A stretch of 64,000 bases of DNA from Beijerinckiaceae bacterium (lineage in GTDB: Bacteria > Pseudomonadota > Alphaproteobacteria > Rhizobiales > Beijerinckiaceae): positions 1 to 64,000 of the forward strand of contig JALJOM010000008.1 of NCBI GenBank assembly GCA_024304885.1, written 5' to 3'. Below, in pieces: positions 1 to 8,099 of this stretch. Under the pieces are notes generated by a model. The model did no database searches and was not told the origin of the DNA. It was given only the letters and a program-made list of their open reading frames with translations. Positions within the stretch are counted from its first letter, which is position 1, and the number at the start of each line of letters is the position of its first letter. A program made the position numbers and the translations under genes.

Positions 1-120
1 GGAGTTCCGAGCCGCCGCGCCCCCCACCCGGCGCCTTCGGCACCACCCTCCCCCGCTTTCGCAGATGAGGGATTGCGCCCTGCCTTGCCGAACCATACCG
101 GATTATCCCTCCACTGAACG

Positions 121-207
121 GGCGAGCAAGCAAGCGGACGGACCCGCGCTCGGGGGCCGACGGACCATGAGCACGGGCCGCTTGCGCTGCGAGGGAGGGT
201 GGTCGCC
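121..207. repeat. Intergenic repeat family C, copy 1
   Basis: This stretch matches, with scattered mismatches, a second copy near 61840-61928. The shared core begins GCGAGCAAGCAAGCG and continues through CCCGCGCTCGGGGGCC to CGCTTGCGC. The rest of bases 1-280 is GC-rich and shows no convincing gene. Neither copy contains a reading frame that looks coded, so this appears to be a dispersed non-coding element. Confidence 0.7.
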
Positions 208-280
208 ATAGGGCGTGCGTCAGGACGCCCGTCGCAAGCGACGGGCTATGGCGACCGGGTGGGGTCCACATCGAACAGCA

Positions 281-423
281 GAGCGTCCGGCTTCAGCCGG
301 TTCCCCGGTGCCGCAAAGGCGAGGTGAAGCCGAGAAACCGGTTGGGGCGCCGAAGGCGCATTCCGCTGGGTATCCACGATCGAGTGTGTCTCGGTTCGAA
401 CTTCAGCTTGCGACCAAAGGGGC
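281..423. repeat. Intergenic repeat family A, copy 1 (upstream of grxC)
   Basis: About 140 bp is shared, imperfectly and in the same orientation, with 942-1083. Shared blocks include GCGTCCGGCTTCAGCCGGTT, GGCGAGGTGA, GCCGAGAAACCG and GAACTTCAG. The two copies bracket grxC. A short inverted repeat (CCGGCTTCAGCCGG) lies at the left edge of both copies. Confidence 0.75.
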
Positions 424-565
424 ATCCCCTTGCCCAGCCTGCGATGACTGAACTGGGCCGAAACCGGAATGGACGCATTGGACGCAAGATAATGCGATTC
501 CGGACATTCCTGCGGCATCGTTCATTGAGCTGACAGAGCCCTGCCCTTTCCGTCGCCCGCCGGAG

Positions 566-595
566 CTTGGCCCGGCGGAGGCGGAGCTTTATATA
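566..595 (+). promoter_or_regulatory. Possible grxC promoter
   Basis: A CTTGGC element at 566-571 and a TATATA element at 590-595 are separated by 18 bp, and grxC starts about 38 bp further on. TATATA stands out in otherwise GC-rich DNA. A GAGAAG ribosome-binding-like sequence precedes the ATG. No transcript evidence is available, so this is a pattern match only. Confidence 0.35.
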
Positions 596-632
596 GGGGC
601 GGAACCCCAATCCGAAGAGCGAGAAGTAAACG

Positions 633-896
633 ATGGCCGAAATTGAAATGTATGCAACGCCGACCTGCGACTATTGCGCGGACGCGAGAGCCTTATTCAA
701 AAAGAAAGGCGTGACATATAAAGAAATCGACGTTACCGGCTCGAAGGAGCTGCGCAAGGAGATGACCAAGCGCGCCAACGGCGGCGACACGGTTCCGCAA
801 ATCTTCATCGACGGAAAACATATCGGCGGCTACGACGACATGCGTGCGATGGACAAAAAGGGCTTGCTCGATTCGTTGCTCGGCACGGGCGGATAA
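633..896 (+). CDS. grxC: Glutaredoxin 3
   Basis: An 87-residue dithiol glutaredoxin that uses glutathione to reduce disulfides and glutathionylated proteins in the cytoplasm. The active-site motif C-D-Y-C sits at residues 12-15, close to the usual CPYC. The TVPQIFIDGKHIGGYDD segment carries the cis-proline and the glycine pair that bind glutathione. Length is normal for GrxC. The ATG is preceded by GAGAAG. The gene stands alone between two copies of repeat family A, with no co-directional partner inside the window. Confidence 0.95.
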   Translation: MAEIEMYATPTCDYCADARALFKKKGVTYKEIDVTGSKELRKEMTKRANGGDTVPQIFIDGKHIGGYDDMRAMDKKGLLDSLLGTGG

Positions 897-941
897 ACGC
901 TTGCATGATCGCCGGTTTGCTGATGAACGCAGGCAACGAAA

Positions 942-1083
942 CAGCGTCCGGCTTCAGCCGGTTCGACGGTGCCGCGAAGGCGAGGTGACGCCGAGAAACC
1001 GGGTGGGGCGACAAAAGCACTCTCCGCCAGTTTCCCACAATTGGATAGTATCTCAGTTTGAACTTCAGTGTGCAACCAAGTTC
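942..1083. repeat. Intergenic repeat family A, copy 2 (downstream of grxC)
   Basis: This is the second, diverged direct copy of the element at 281-423. It fills the space between grxC and the 3' end of the SIR2-domain gene at 1190. Divergence is moderate, so the duplication is not recent. The remainder of 897-1189 holds no supported gene. Confidence 0.75.
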
Positions 1084-1189
1084 CGTCCTTCCAGGCCACG
1101 CGGTCGATTGACCACTTCAGCCGAAAGCAGCACGGCTGCTTCGAGTATCCAAAAAGCGATGGGAGACATTCAACCAGGTGGATCGCCAA

Positions 1190-4100
1190 TTATATAGCGA
1201 TGACCTCTACGGCGACGGGCCCCTTTCTATTAAATCGAACGCGAAAGGTTACCTGCTGACCAAATTGGACATCGTCAACGACCGCTTCGTCAAAAGCTGA
1301 TCGATGGGCGAAGACATGATGAGGAAACGAACCGGACCGAATGAAGAAGAAATTCTCTGCAACGGTTTCAATGGTTCCCCTGTAGGTCGGAAGCAACTTC
1401 GTTATGGAGTTGTCCAGTTTGGGAGCGAGACGTCGAAATTCTCTCGGCGCTCGCCGATCGATCTCCTCAAACATTGCGTGCGCTTGATCTTTGTTACCCT
1501 TCTGAAATATCAGTTGCGCAAGCGTGTGGCGGGCTTCAAAGTTCTGGTCGCTTTGCACAAAGCTGTCACGCAGATGCCTTTCTGCGGCTTCCAAATCTGG
1601 GGGCTGTCGGGACAGTAGATATAGTGCCATCGCGAAGTGCGTTTCGCGATCCTGCGGGTCGCGCTGCAACGCCTCCCTCAAAATCGCTTCTTGTTCCTCC
1701 GTGCGCCCGGCAGCACCATGAATCTTGCTGATGCGGATGGCCACGCCCGTCTTCTTGGGCAGCTTCTTCCATGCTCGTTCCAGAGCCTTCAGGGCGCGCC
1801 CCTTATCCTTCAGTTCGCTCCAAAGCCGAGCTTCGGTTTCGAACATCTCCGGATCGTCCGGAAAGTCTTGCTGCGCCCTGGCAAGAGCTGCCGTGGCCTC
1901 CTTGAGCTTCTCAGCGAAGAAGCGATCATCGGACTCCCGCTCCGCATCGGAAAGGGTATCGCACATGTCCGCAACCTCATCGACTAACAGCTTGCATCTG
2001 CTTGAGACCGCAAACCGATCACCGCTCTGCATCTTGCTTAGGTGCTTGTCTGCCATCCGTCGAAGTTGCTGCTTCAGAACGGGAGAAGATTCACGGTTGG
2101 CTCTCTTGCGCGCAACTTCTGCTCGGGTGTGAAGGAACGAACCGTTCCGCGGCTCCGCGTCGCTCGCCGTTGCTGCTAGGGTCTCCGCTTCGAGGAAGTC
2201 GCCGTGGGGATGATTAGACTCGAAGATCGCCCATTGCTGGTAAAGGTAAGCTTGCTTGGGCGCCATCGCCACAGCTGCGCGGTATATGTCGCGCACTAGA
2301 TCGGCATCGCCAAAGGTCTCAACCAGCGTCCGCCCACGGCAGATGCTTTCCAAAACTCTTCGGTCGGACGAGTACCCGACATCTAATCCCTGGACTATGT
2401 GAATGAATTGCTTAGCCTTCGCGCTATCATCGTCACAGGATAGCCTGAATACGATTTCTGCGACGTGCACGTGACGTGTCTTATACACGTAGTCTTGCGT
2501 GTAGGGATCTATGTTCGTACTAATGATGTCTTTCAGCGGTTCGAAGAACTTCTCCTTGTAGTCGATGAAGTCGATACCTGACGCTCTGGAAATCGTGCCG
2601 GCCCGAACCGGGACCGAAAACTGGTTCATTGTAGCGATGTCGAGATACAGCCGCCGTGCCTGCTCGGGATACACCGCGTCGTATTCGTTCATGACGATCT
2701 TCTCGAAGGGGAGGCCTTTCGTGAGCACGTGCAGCGCCACAAGCAGTTGACGATCCGCATATTCCTCGCTCATGAAGGCAGCGATCTGGTCGGCCCGGCT
2801 CTTCTCTTTCAACTCTCCGAGACAGTCATTCCGCTGTAGTTTGTCGAGCAAGTCCTCGACCTCGGTAGATCGGAGCGTACCAACTCTCAGAAACTGTGGC
2901 ACAAGCACATCTTCCAATGGACCGCAATAGGTGGCCCAATCACCCTCTCGCTCCGCACCGATGATCACGACGGGAATGTTCCTCGTCTTCATCGTCTTAA
3001 CGAAAGGGATCAGCTTTTCGACGTGCAGTGCCACTTGGTCGACGAACAAATATATCGTACGACGAACAAGGTCGGCGATTTCAACGAACACTTCTGGCCG
3101 CAACTGCCCCGTTTCTCGCAGCCATAATACCAGCGCCTGATTGGCGGTGGCTGCGTCGAAAGCGGCACGCTTAAGCGCGATGGTCTTCCCTGCTCCACCA
3201 GGACCACGAAGAACGAAGAAGTAGGGGCCGCTAGGCGCCTCTAGCTCAAGCAGCGCTTTGAACAGGAGGTCATCGGTCACCTTGCGGCGCGCATCTAGCC
3301 GCTTAAGGATCGCGCCGAAGCCCGTGTCGTAGCCGGAATAGAAGCGCTCTGCCGTTTGTTCAGCTACTGCCATGCTCGCGTGGATCAGCAGAAGATCCTT
3401 ATCCATAGCAGATTTGATAGCATCAGATTCCTCGATATCAGCAGCATAATACTCTCGAATTGGAAATTTCGAGTCCTCTGGAGCTGGCGTCATGAATCGT
3501 AGCAATTTCGGCAGGGCCTGATCGAGCGCCTTCATGAATTCGCCGAATCTACATTTGAGGATTTCAACATTCTTCGAGTTCCAGAACTTGATGTCCTCGT
3601 CCTCGGCTGCAGGGTCGATAATGTACCACCGAGGCCTGCTTTTCTGGCTGAGACGGTAGATGAGCTGGCGCACATGGCCATCCGCAAGGGCATAGCCCAC
3701 GAAAATCATTGTCGCCTCGTGAGCCAAATCGTTGAGGCGGCCAAAAAGACGAGTTCTGTTCTGGGAATACTGATCGTACTGCTCCCATGACAGAATAAGC
3801 GGAATGTCTTTGTCTAAGCGGTGATTCAAGCAGCCATGCAGCTTCAGGTATTGGACTGGATCGGTCGCACGTCGCATTCTCTCGTCGACCGGCTCATCAT
3901 CCTTCACGAACGGAATGAGCGTCTGCTTTCGACGCTTGGAATCGCCATAGGCTTCCTCGACGAAAAGGTCGTAGTTCGTAGTGGCGATGGTGCGCCAATA
4001 AAAGTCAGTCAGCAGCCGGTGCGCCTCGGAAGGCTCAAACCCCTCGAATGCATTATTGACAGTCTCAAAAACGAGGCTTTGACCGGCGCCGTTTTCGATG

Positions 4101-4315
4101 GCCATCTCGGCGACAGTCTGGACATTTCGGGTGGGCATCTTCTTGCCCATGTACTTCTGAGATATGATATCTCGAAGGCCGTTTCCGTCCGGAGGGCTGT
4201 TGCCCTTGGCATTCTTGCATTCCTTGGATGCTCCAGCACCGAGGAATAGGACCGTCCTTCTATTTTTGACCGCATCGATTAGAAGAAACGGTATTTCGAT
4301 AGTTTTCTTGGCCAT
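1190..4315 (-). CDS. SIR2 / STAND-type NTPase / TPR protein with C-terminal cold-shock-like domain (putative anti-phage effector)
   Basis: A 1041-residue multidomain protein. Residues about 15-270 form a SIR2-like domain: VLFLGAGAS (22-30), ATTNYDLF (111-118), KLHG (158-161) and VGYALAD (206-212), the signature seen in prokaryotic NAD+-hydrolysing defence proteins. A P-loop NTPase follows, with Walker A GPGGAGKT at 371-378 and a Walker-B-like IYLFVDQ near 421-427. Residues about 650-960 are helical TPR-like repeats. The last 62 residues (980-1041) read like a cold-shock domain, with FFFIRS in the RNP1 position, HVFAHRS in the RNP2 position and a GPVAVEV ending. The SIR2-NTPase-repeat plan resembles Avs/STAND defence proteins. 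Inference: the repeats and the cold-shock module sense a ligand or nucleic acid, and SIR2 then depletes NAD+. The gene is alone and less GC-rich than its neighbours, which suggests transfer. Confidence 0.85.
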   Translation of the reverse strand: MAKKTIEIPFLLIDAVKNRRTVLFLGAGASKECKNAKGNSPPDGNGLRDIISQKYMGKKMPTRNVQTVAEMAIENGAGQSLVFETVNNAFEGFEPSEAHRLLTDFYWRTIATTNYDLFVEEAYGDSKRRKQTLIPFVKDDEPVDERMRRATDPVQYLKLHGCLNHRLDKDIPLILSWEQYDQYSQNRTRLFGRLNDLAHEATMIFVGYALADGHVRQLIYRLSQKSRPRWYIIDPAAEDEDIKFWNSKNVEILKCRFGEFMKALDQALPKLLRFMTPAPEDSKFPIREYYAADIEESDAIKSAMDKDLLLIHASMAVAEQTAERFYSGYDTGFGAILKRLDARRKVTDDLLFKALLELEAPSGPYFFVLRGPGGAGKTIALKRAAFDAATANQALVLWLRETGQLRPEVFVEIADLVRRTIYLFVDQVALHVEKLIPFVKTMKTRNIPVVIIGAEREGDWATYCGPLEDVLVPQFLRVGTLRSTEVEDLLDKLQRNDCLGELKEKSRADQIAAFMSEEYADRQLLVALHVLTKGLPFEKIVMNEYDAVYPEQARRLYLDIATMNQFSVPVRAGTISRASGIDFIDYKEKFFEPLKDIISTNIDPYTQDYVYKTRHVHVAEIVFRLSCDDDSAKAKQFIHIVQGLDVGYSSDRRVLESICRGRTLVETFGDADLVRDIYRAAVAMAPKQAYLYQQWAIFESNHPHGDFLEAETLAATASDAEPRNGSFLHTRAEVARKRANRESSPVLKQQLRRMADKHLSKMQSGDRFAVSSRCKLLVDEVADMCDTLSDAERESDDRFFAEKLKEATAALARAQQDFPDDPEMFETEARLWSELKDKGRALKALERAWKKLPKKTGVAIRISKIHGAAGRTEEQEAILREALQRDPQDRETHFAMALYLLSRQPPDLEAAERHLRDSFVQSDQNFEARHTLAQLIFQKGNKDQAHAMFEEIDRRAPREFRRLAPKLDNSITKLLPTYRGTIETVAENFFFIRSGSFPHHVFAHRSAFDEAVVDDVQFGQQVTFRVRFNRKGPVAVEVIAI

Positions 4316-4534
4316 GGATCACCAGCACATCACCTCTGGGCAATGTGCCTTAGGAACGGGGACCACGCAAATTAAGTGGCACTATCTGCGGCGCTCCATG
4401 AGGTCGCCGGTAAGGTTTGCTTTTTGGCAGTGGGTAAAGCACGCTGAACGACCGACCCGGGAGCTTTGCGGCCCTCCGACCGGCGAGCGTCCGATTTCGG
4501 GTTTCCATCCAAAGCCGAAATCCGAGCCGAGACG

Positions 4535-5110
4535 CTACCCACGATCGAGGAGGGTTTTCCGCGCCTCTCCGAGAGCTTTCTCGAAAATGTCGAGGCGCTC
4601 CACCGCCTGGGCGACGATCAGCGCGCCTTCGATTCCGACGATGGCGGCGGTGGCACGCTCGGCCGCCTCGGCCTTGCTAGAGCCTTCCCGTTCGAGCGAT
4701 TGCGTCAGCGTATCGATCCAGTCGCGGATCAAGCCGCCGACATCGGCATCGACCGGATCGCGCCCGCGCGAGAGCAGCATGCTGGCGACGAGGCAGGGCG
4801 CCGCGCCGCCGCGATAGAATCTGTGGACCGCTGCGAGCATGGCGTCGATCCGGGTCTCGAGCGGTACCTCCCGGCGGAGCGGCGCCAGGACATGGGCGTC
4901 GAGCCAGACTTTCGCGAAGCCGACGACGACATTCGCCATGTCGGCCTTGCCGCCCGGGAAATAATGATAGAGGCTCGACCGGCCGAGCCCCGTGGCCTGC
5001 GAGATGTCGCCGATCGACACGCCTTCGTAGCCCGCGTGGCGGAACAGGTCGAACAGGCGAAGGACGATCTCTTCCTTGGAGGTCGGCGCGCTCGGGTGGT
5101 CCTTGGTCAT
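4535..5110 (-). CDS. TetR/AcrR family transcriptional regulator
   Basis: A 191-residue one-component repressor. The N-terminal helix-turn-helix covers about residues 12-58 and includes VSIGDISQATGLGRSSLYHY, the classical TetR recognition segment. The C-terminal half is the helical ligand-binding and dimer domain typical of the LmrA/YcdF branch. The ATG at 5110 begins the conserved part of the protein; the frame stays open further upstream, but that extension only mirrors the neighbouring gene. It lies 149 bp downstream of the AhpD-like gene on the same strand. A 12-bp palindrome upstream of that gene is a plausible operator. The inducer cannot be told from the sequence. Confidence 0.9.
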   Translation of the reverse strand: MTKDHPSAPTSKEEIVLRLFDLFRHAGYEGVSIGDISQATGLGRSSLYHYFPGGKADMANVVVGFAKVWLDAHVLAPLRREVPLETRIDAMLAAVHRFYRGGAAPCLVASMLLSRGRDPVDADVGGLIRDWIDTLTQSLEREGSSKAEAAERATAAIVGIEGALIVAQAVERLDIFEKALGEARKTLLDRG

Positions 5111-5259
5111 GGCCGGACAATACCTGTCCCTTGCCGTGCCGTCACGAAGGTCGCTCGACGGCGCCGGCATCGCAGGTCTCCCTTCGACAGCTACGGCCCG
5201 GCCGCCGAAGCGACCGGGCCTCGCGAACCGACCCCGGGGGATTGGGAGGGACCCCGAGG

Positions 5260-5811
5260 TCAGGCGGCGCGACGGGCCTCCGCGACCGGGAAATCGACCT
5301 CGGTCGCGAAAACATTGTTCACGAGGTTGGTGAGGACGTTCACCGCCACGTTGGCGACGATTTCGACGACCTCGGCGTCCGAATAGCCGGCCGCCCGGAC
5401 CGCCTGCAGATCCGCATCGGTCACGTGGCCGCGCTCGGCCGCGATCTTGCGGGCGAAGCGGACGGCGGCATCGGCCTTCGGATCGTTCGAGCGCCCGTCG
5501 CGGTTCGCCGCGATCTCGGCCTCGTCGAGCTTGCCGAAGCGGGAGCCCAGATAGGCATGGGCCGAGTTGCAATAGGTGCAGCCGTTGACATTGGCGACCG
5601 CGAGCGCGATCCGCTCGCGCATGGCGGCGTCGAGCTGGCCCTTGGAAAGAGCACCGTTGAGGCCGAGATAGCCCTCGAGCGCGTGCGGGCTCACCGAGAA
5701 GACCCGGAACATGTTCGGGACCGAGCCCAAGAGCCGCTTGACGGCTTCGAGGTTCTGCTTGGCCTCTGCGGGAGCGGTCTCGATCGAGGCGGGGACGGAA
5801 AGACGTGCCAT
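5260..5811 (-). CDS. Carboxymuconolactone decarboxylase / AhpD-like peroxidase-related protein
   Basis: A 183-residue protein of the AhpD/CMD fold. The redox motif C-T-Y-C lies in NVNGCTYCNSAHAYLG (about residues 79-94), followed by the expected histidine; in this family the cysteines and histidine support peroxide or alkyl hydroperoxide reduction. The later NVLTNLVNNVFATEVDFP segment is also typical of the peroxidase-related subgroup. The ATG at 5811 begins the conserved region. It is likely cotranscribed with, or repressed by, the TetR-family gene that follows, because a palindrome lies about 60 bp upstream. The physiological substrate is unknown. Confidence 0.88.
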   Translation of the reverse strand: MARLSVPASIETAPAEAKQNLEAVKRLLGSVPNMFRVFSVSPHALEGYLGLNGALSKGQLDAAMRERIALAVANVNGCTYCNSAHAYLGSRFGKLDEAEIAANRDGRSNDPKADAAVRFARKIAAERGHVTDADLQAVRAAGYSDAEVVEIVANVAVNVLTNLVNNVFATEVDFPVAEARRAA

Positions 5812-5871
5812 TCGGGTCTCCTTTGCCGTGAGGGTGCAGGCCGTGCCCCACACCCACCCCAACAGTTTATG

Positions 5872-5883
5872 CCGAACGTTCGG
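5872..5883. promoter_or_regulatory. Putative TetR-type operator palindrome
   Basis: A perfect 12-bp inverted repeat, CCGAACGTTCGG, lies about 60 bp upstream of the AhpD-like gene, in the stretch where its promoter should be. TetR-family repressors commonly bind palindromes of this kind and often control their neighbours. The pairing with the TetR gene at 4535-5110 is inferred from position. Confidence 0.55.
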
Positions 5884-5960
5884 TACATACACAAGAAGGA
5901 ATTCGGTGCGTCGGGTCACGCTCTCGTGAAAGGCGCGCGACCGGAGGCTTCGCTGGCGGC

Positions 5961-6710
5961 CTACCGGCAGCAGGTCTCGTCGAGCAACTCCTCGGCCTCC
6001 GCTTTCTCGGTGCTCGTGGTCGTGGTGTCGAGGAGATAGAAGCCGCCGTCCGCCGCGCCGATCACGGCGAGCGATTGCGCCCCCATGTGGTGCCTTGCAT
6101 TGCCGAGGTCCCGGAGGACGCCGAACGGGCTCCTCCGGAGGGACGCAACCTTGATCGCATCGTAGTCGTGGCCGCGGAAGGTGAAGGCCCCCGGCTGCCA
6201 TGTGGTGGGGACGGTCGCGCGGGCCAGGGCGTCACGCACGGCCGCCTGCACGCACGTGATGTGGATGTGGAGCTGGTTCTGGCCACGCCCGGCGACCGAG
6301 TTGATGGCGAGCCCCATATCGACGGCGGGCTTGCCCAAGAAGCGCTTCGCCGCTTCCCAGCCATAGGACCAGAGCTCGGCGACGGGCGGAACCCACGCCC
6401 TCGGATCCTCGATCCCGGTGACCGGGACGGTCGGCACGATGAGATAGGCATCCGCCTTCGCCGGATCTATGTCGTGCAGGACGACGTAGCGGGCGGGCCG
6501 GTCGATCAGCATGCAGGGTGGCTTCGGAGGAACTTGCTCGAGGCATGCCTGCACCTCCTTCCACAGGGCATCGGGATCGTGCAACCGCCGCTCCAATTGC
6601 TCCACCGGCAAGGCTTGCGCATGACCTGGAACGGGCAAGACCACGATGCCGAGGCTTGCGACGAGCACCGTCACGCTACCGACACCCGGCAGGGCGTAAT
6701 ATCCCGGCAT
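5961..6710 (-). CDS. cdh: CDP-diacylglycerol diphosphatase
   Basis: A 249-residue secreted or membrane-anchored HIT-fold hydrolase that cleaves CDP-diacylglycerol to phosphatidate and CMP. The N-terminus has a hydrophobic segment ending in GHAQA, consistent with a signal peptide and periplasmic location. Diagnostic segments are INSVAGRGQNQLHIHITC, whose HxHxx histidines form the catalytic HIT motif, and LWKEVQACL near the mature N-terminus. Length matches the Cdh family. The ATG at 6710 gives the signal peptide directly; the longer open frame upstream overlaps the M28 gene and is not needed. It lies 59 bp behind the M28 peptidase gene on the same strand. Confidence 0.87.
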   Translation of the reverse strand: MPGYYALPGVGSVTVLVASLGIVVLPVPGHAQALPVEQLERRLHDPDALWKEVQACLEQVPPKPPCMLIDRPARYVVLHDIDPAKADAYLIVPTVPVTGIEDPRAWVPPVAELWSYGWEAAKRFLGKPAVDMGLAINSVAGRGQNQLHIHITCVQAAVRDALARATVPTTWQPGAFTFRGHDYDAIKVASLRRSPFGVLRDLGNARHHMGAQSLAVIGAADGGFYLLDTTTTSTEKAEAEELLDETCCR

Positions 6711-6769
6711 CGAGGTTCCCACGGCTCGGCGCGCGATGACCCACGCTGCAAACGGGCCGTGCCGGGGGC

Positions 6770-7654
6770 TCACGTTACGCCGCCCCGGGCGAGCTCGGCG
6801 AAAGCCGCGTAGAGCCCGGCGGTGACACGGGTGAGCTCCGGAAAGGCGATCTTGTCCGGCGTGTCGCTCGGGAGATGATAGTGGTGGTAGCGGTGGAAGG
6901 CCGTGTCGGTGATCATCACCGCCGGGTAGCCCTCGATCCAGAACGAACGGTGGTCGCTCCACCCCACACCGGGAATGAAGGGAAAGGTCGCGGTCGTCTC
7001 GAGCGGGAAGTCCGAATGCGCGCGGAAGGCCTTCGCCAGCCGCCGCATGGCGCTCCGCGAGCGGAAGTTCGACACGAAGCCGATGAAGTTGCCGCGATCG
7101 GGATGGAAATATTTGAAGATCGGGGGATATGCTTGTGTCTTCGGCGCGTCGAAATAGCAGCCGATGGTCTCGAGCGAGGCCATGAGCCCGATCCTGTCGC
7201 CGCGCGCCTTGGCGGCCCGCGCATAGACCATGCTGCCCTGCATGCGGTTGGCGAAGAAGGGAGCCTCCTCGTTGACGAAAGCGACGAAGCGCACCGTCAA
7301 TTCCGGGTGGGCAACGGCGAAGAGGCGCGACAGCTCGAGGAGCGCGGCGACCCCGGTCCCGTTGTCGTTCGCGCCCGGACTACCTCGAACCGTATCGTAA
7401 TGCGCGCCGACGAGGAGGATCTCGTTCTTGCGCGCGTTCCCGAGGCGCGTGACCTCGAGATTCTCGCACGTGATACCTCCGACCTCGTAGGTTTGACGCA
7501 CGACGTGGTAGCCCTGGAGCGACCATTGGTGGGCGATGTAATGCGCCGCCGCGTGGAGCTTCAAGGGGTGATGGACATTGCGCTCGCCGATCGTGCCTGC
7601 GAGGTGCTCGACGTGAGCACGCAGGGCACACGACAGAAAATTGCCCGAGTCCAT
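6770..7654 (-). CDS. M28 family zinc aminopeptidase-like protein
   Basis: A 294-residue metallopeptidase of family M28 (two-zinc aminopeptidases). The ligand set is visible in order: H85 in GAHYDTV, D97 in GANDNGTG, the E129-E130 pair in VNEEAPF with the general base, and a late histidine in HYHLPSDT. No signal peptide or transmembrane segment is apparent, and no PA or PDZ domain is fused, so it is a compact catalytic domain. The start at 7654 places the conserved domain about 20 residues in. It precedes cdh on the same strand and may share a transcript with it. The substrate cannot be predicted. Confidence 0.88.
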   Translation of the reverse strand: MDSGNFLSCALRAHVEHLAGTIGERNVHHPLKLHAAAHYIAHQWSLQGYHVVRQTYEVGGITCENLEVTRLGNARKNEILLVGAHYDTVRGSPGANDNGTGVAALLELSRLFAVAHPELTVRFVAFVNEEAPFFANRMQGSMVYARAAKARGDRIGLMASLETIGCYFDAPKTQAYPPIFKYFHPDRGNFIGFVSNFRSRSAMRRLAKAFRAHSDFPLETTATFPFIPGVGWSDHRSFWIEGYPAVMITDTAFHRYHHYHLPSDTPDKIAFPELTRVTAGLYAAFAELARGGVT

Positions 7655-7944
7655 GATAGGCCCTCACGATCGTCCGAGCAGGCTCGCCGTCTCGTAGCGA
7701 TTCCCCGCCGGCTTTCGCTGCGACCGGTTGACAATTCGGCCCGGATCGCGCTTGTTCGCCTCGGAAGTCTCGCCTCTCCGCGCCTCGCGGGTCAATAGGT
7801 TGCCTGTCTCGAGCACGCGTGCGCAGACCGCCGCAATTCCGTGACGGAGCGGAGTTTCGCGGTGCAGGCGGCTCGAGAGATCGCGCATTTTTCGTTCTGA
7901 AGGTTCCGTCGAGGACCATTTACAGCAATTTCCAGCGAAGCGGA

Positions 7945-8031
7945 TACCACTTCGCGTCGCGAAATTGCGACAAGCCAAGGACGTAGAGCGGCTTTCGAAT
8001 CCTCCGGATCGGAAACCGTTCCAAGCGCGTT
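7945..8031. repeat. Repeat family B element (inverted orientation)
   Basis: This segment carries GAAATTGCGACAAGCCAAGG, then a GTAGAGCGG core and a GGATCGGAAACCG arm. It matches, in reverse orientation, the elements at 9411-9537 and 46326-46464. The rest of 7655-8099, between the divergent M28 and glycosyltransferase genes, shows no supported gene and should hold both promoters. Confidence 0.6.
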
Positions 8032-8099
8032 CGGATGGACCTCCGAGGCCGGAATGGAGCGTCACTCCCGTGACCGACCAGTACCGAAAGAGGGATCGC

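Noticed and set aside
4535-5857. A 440-codon minus-strand frame as one protein
   Set aside because: The TetR domain begins only at 5110 and the upstream part overlaps the AhpD-like gene in a different frame.
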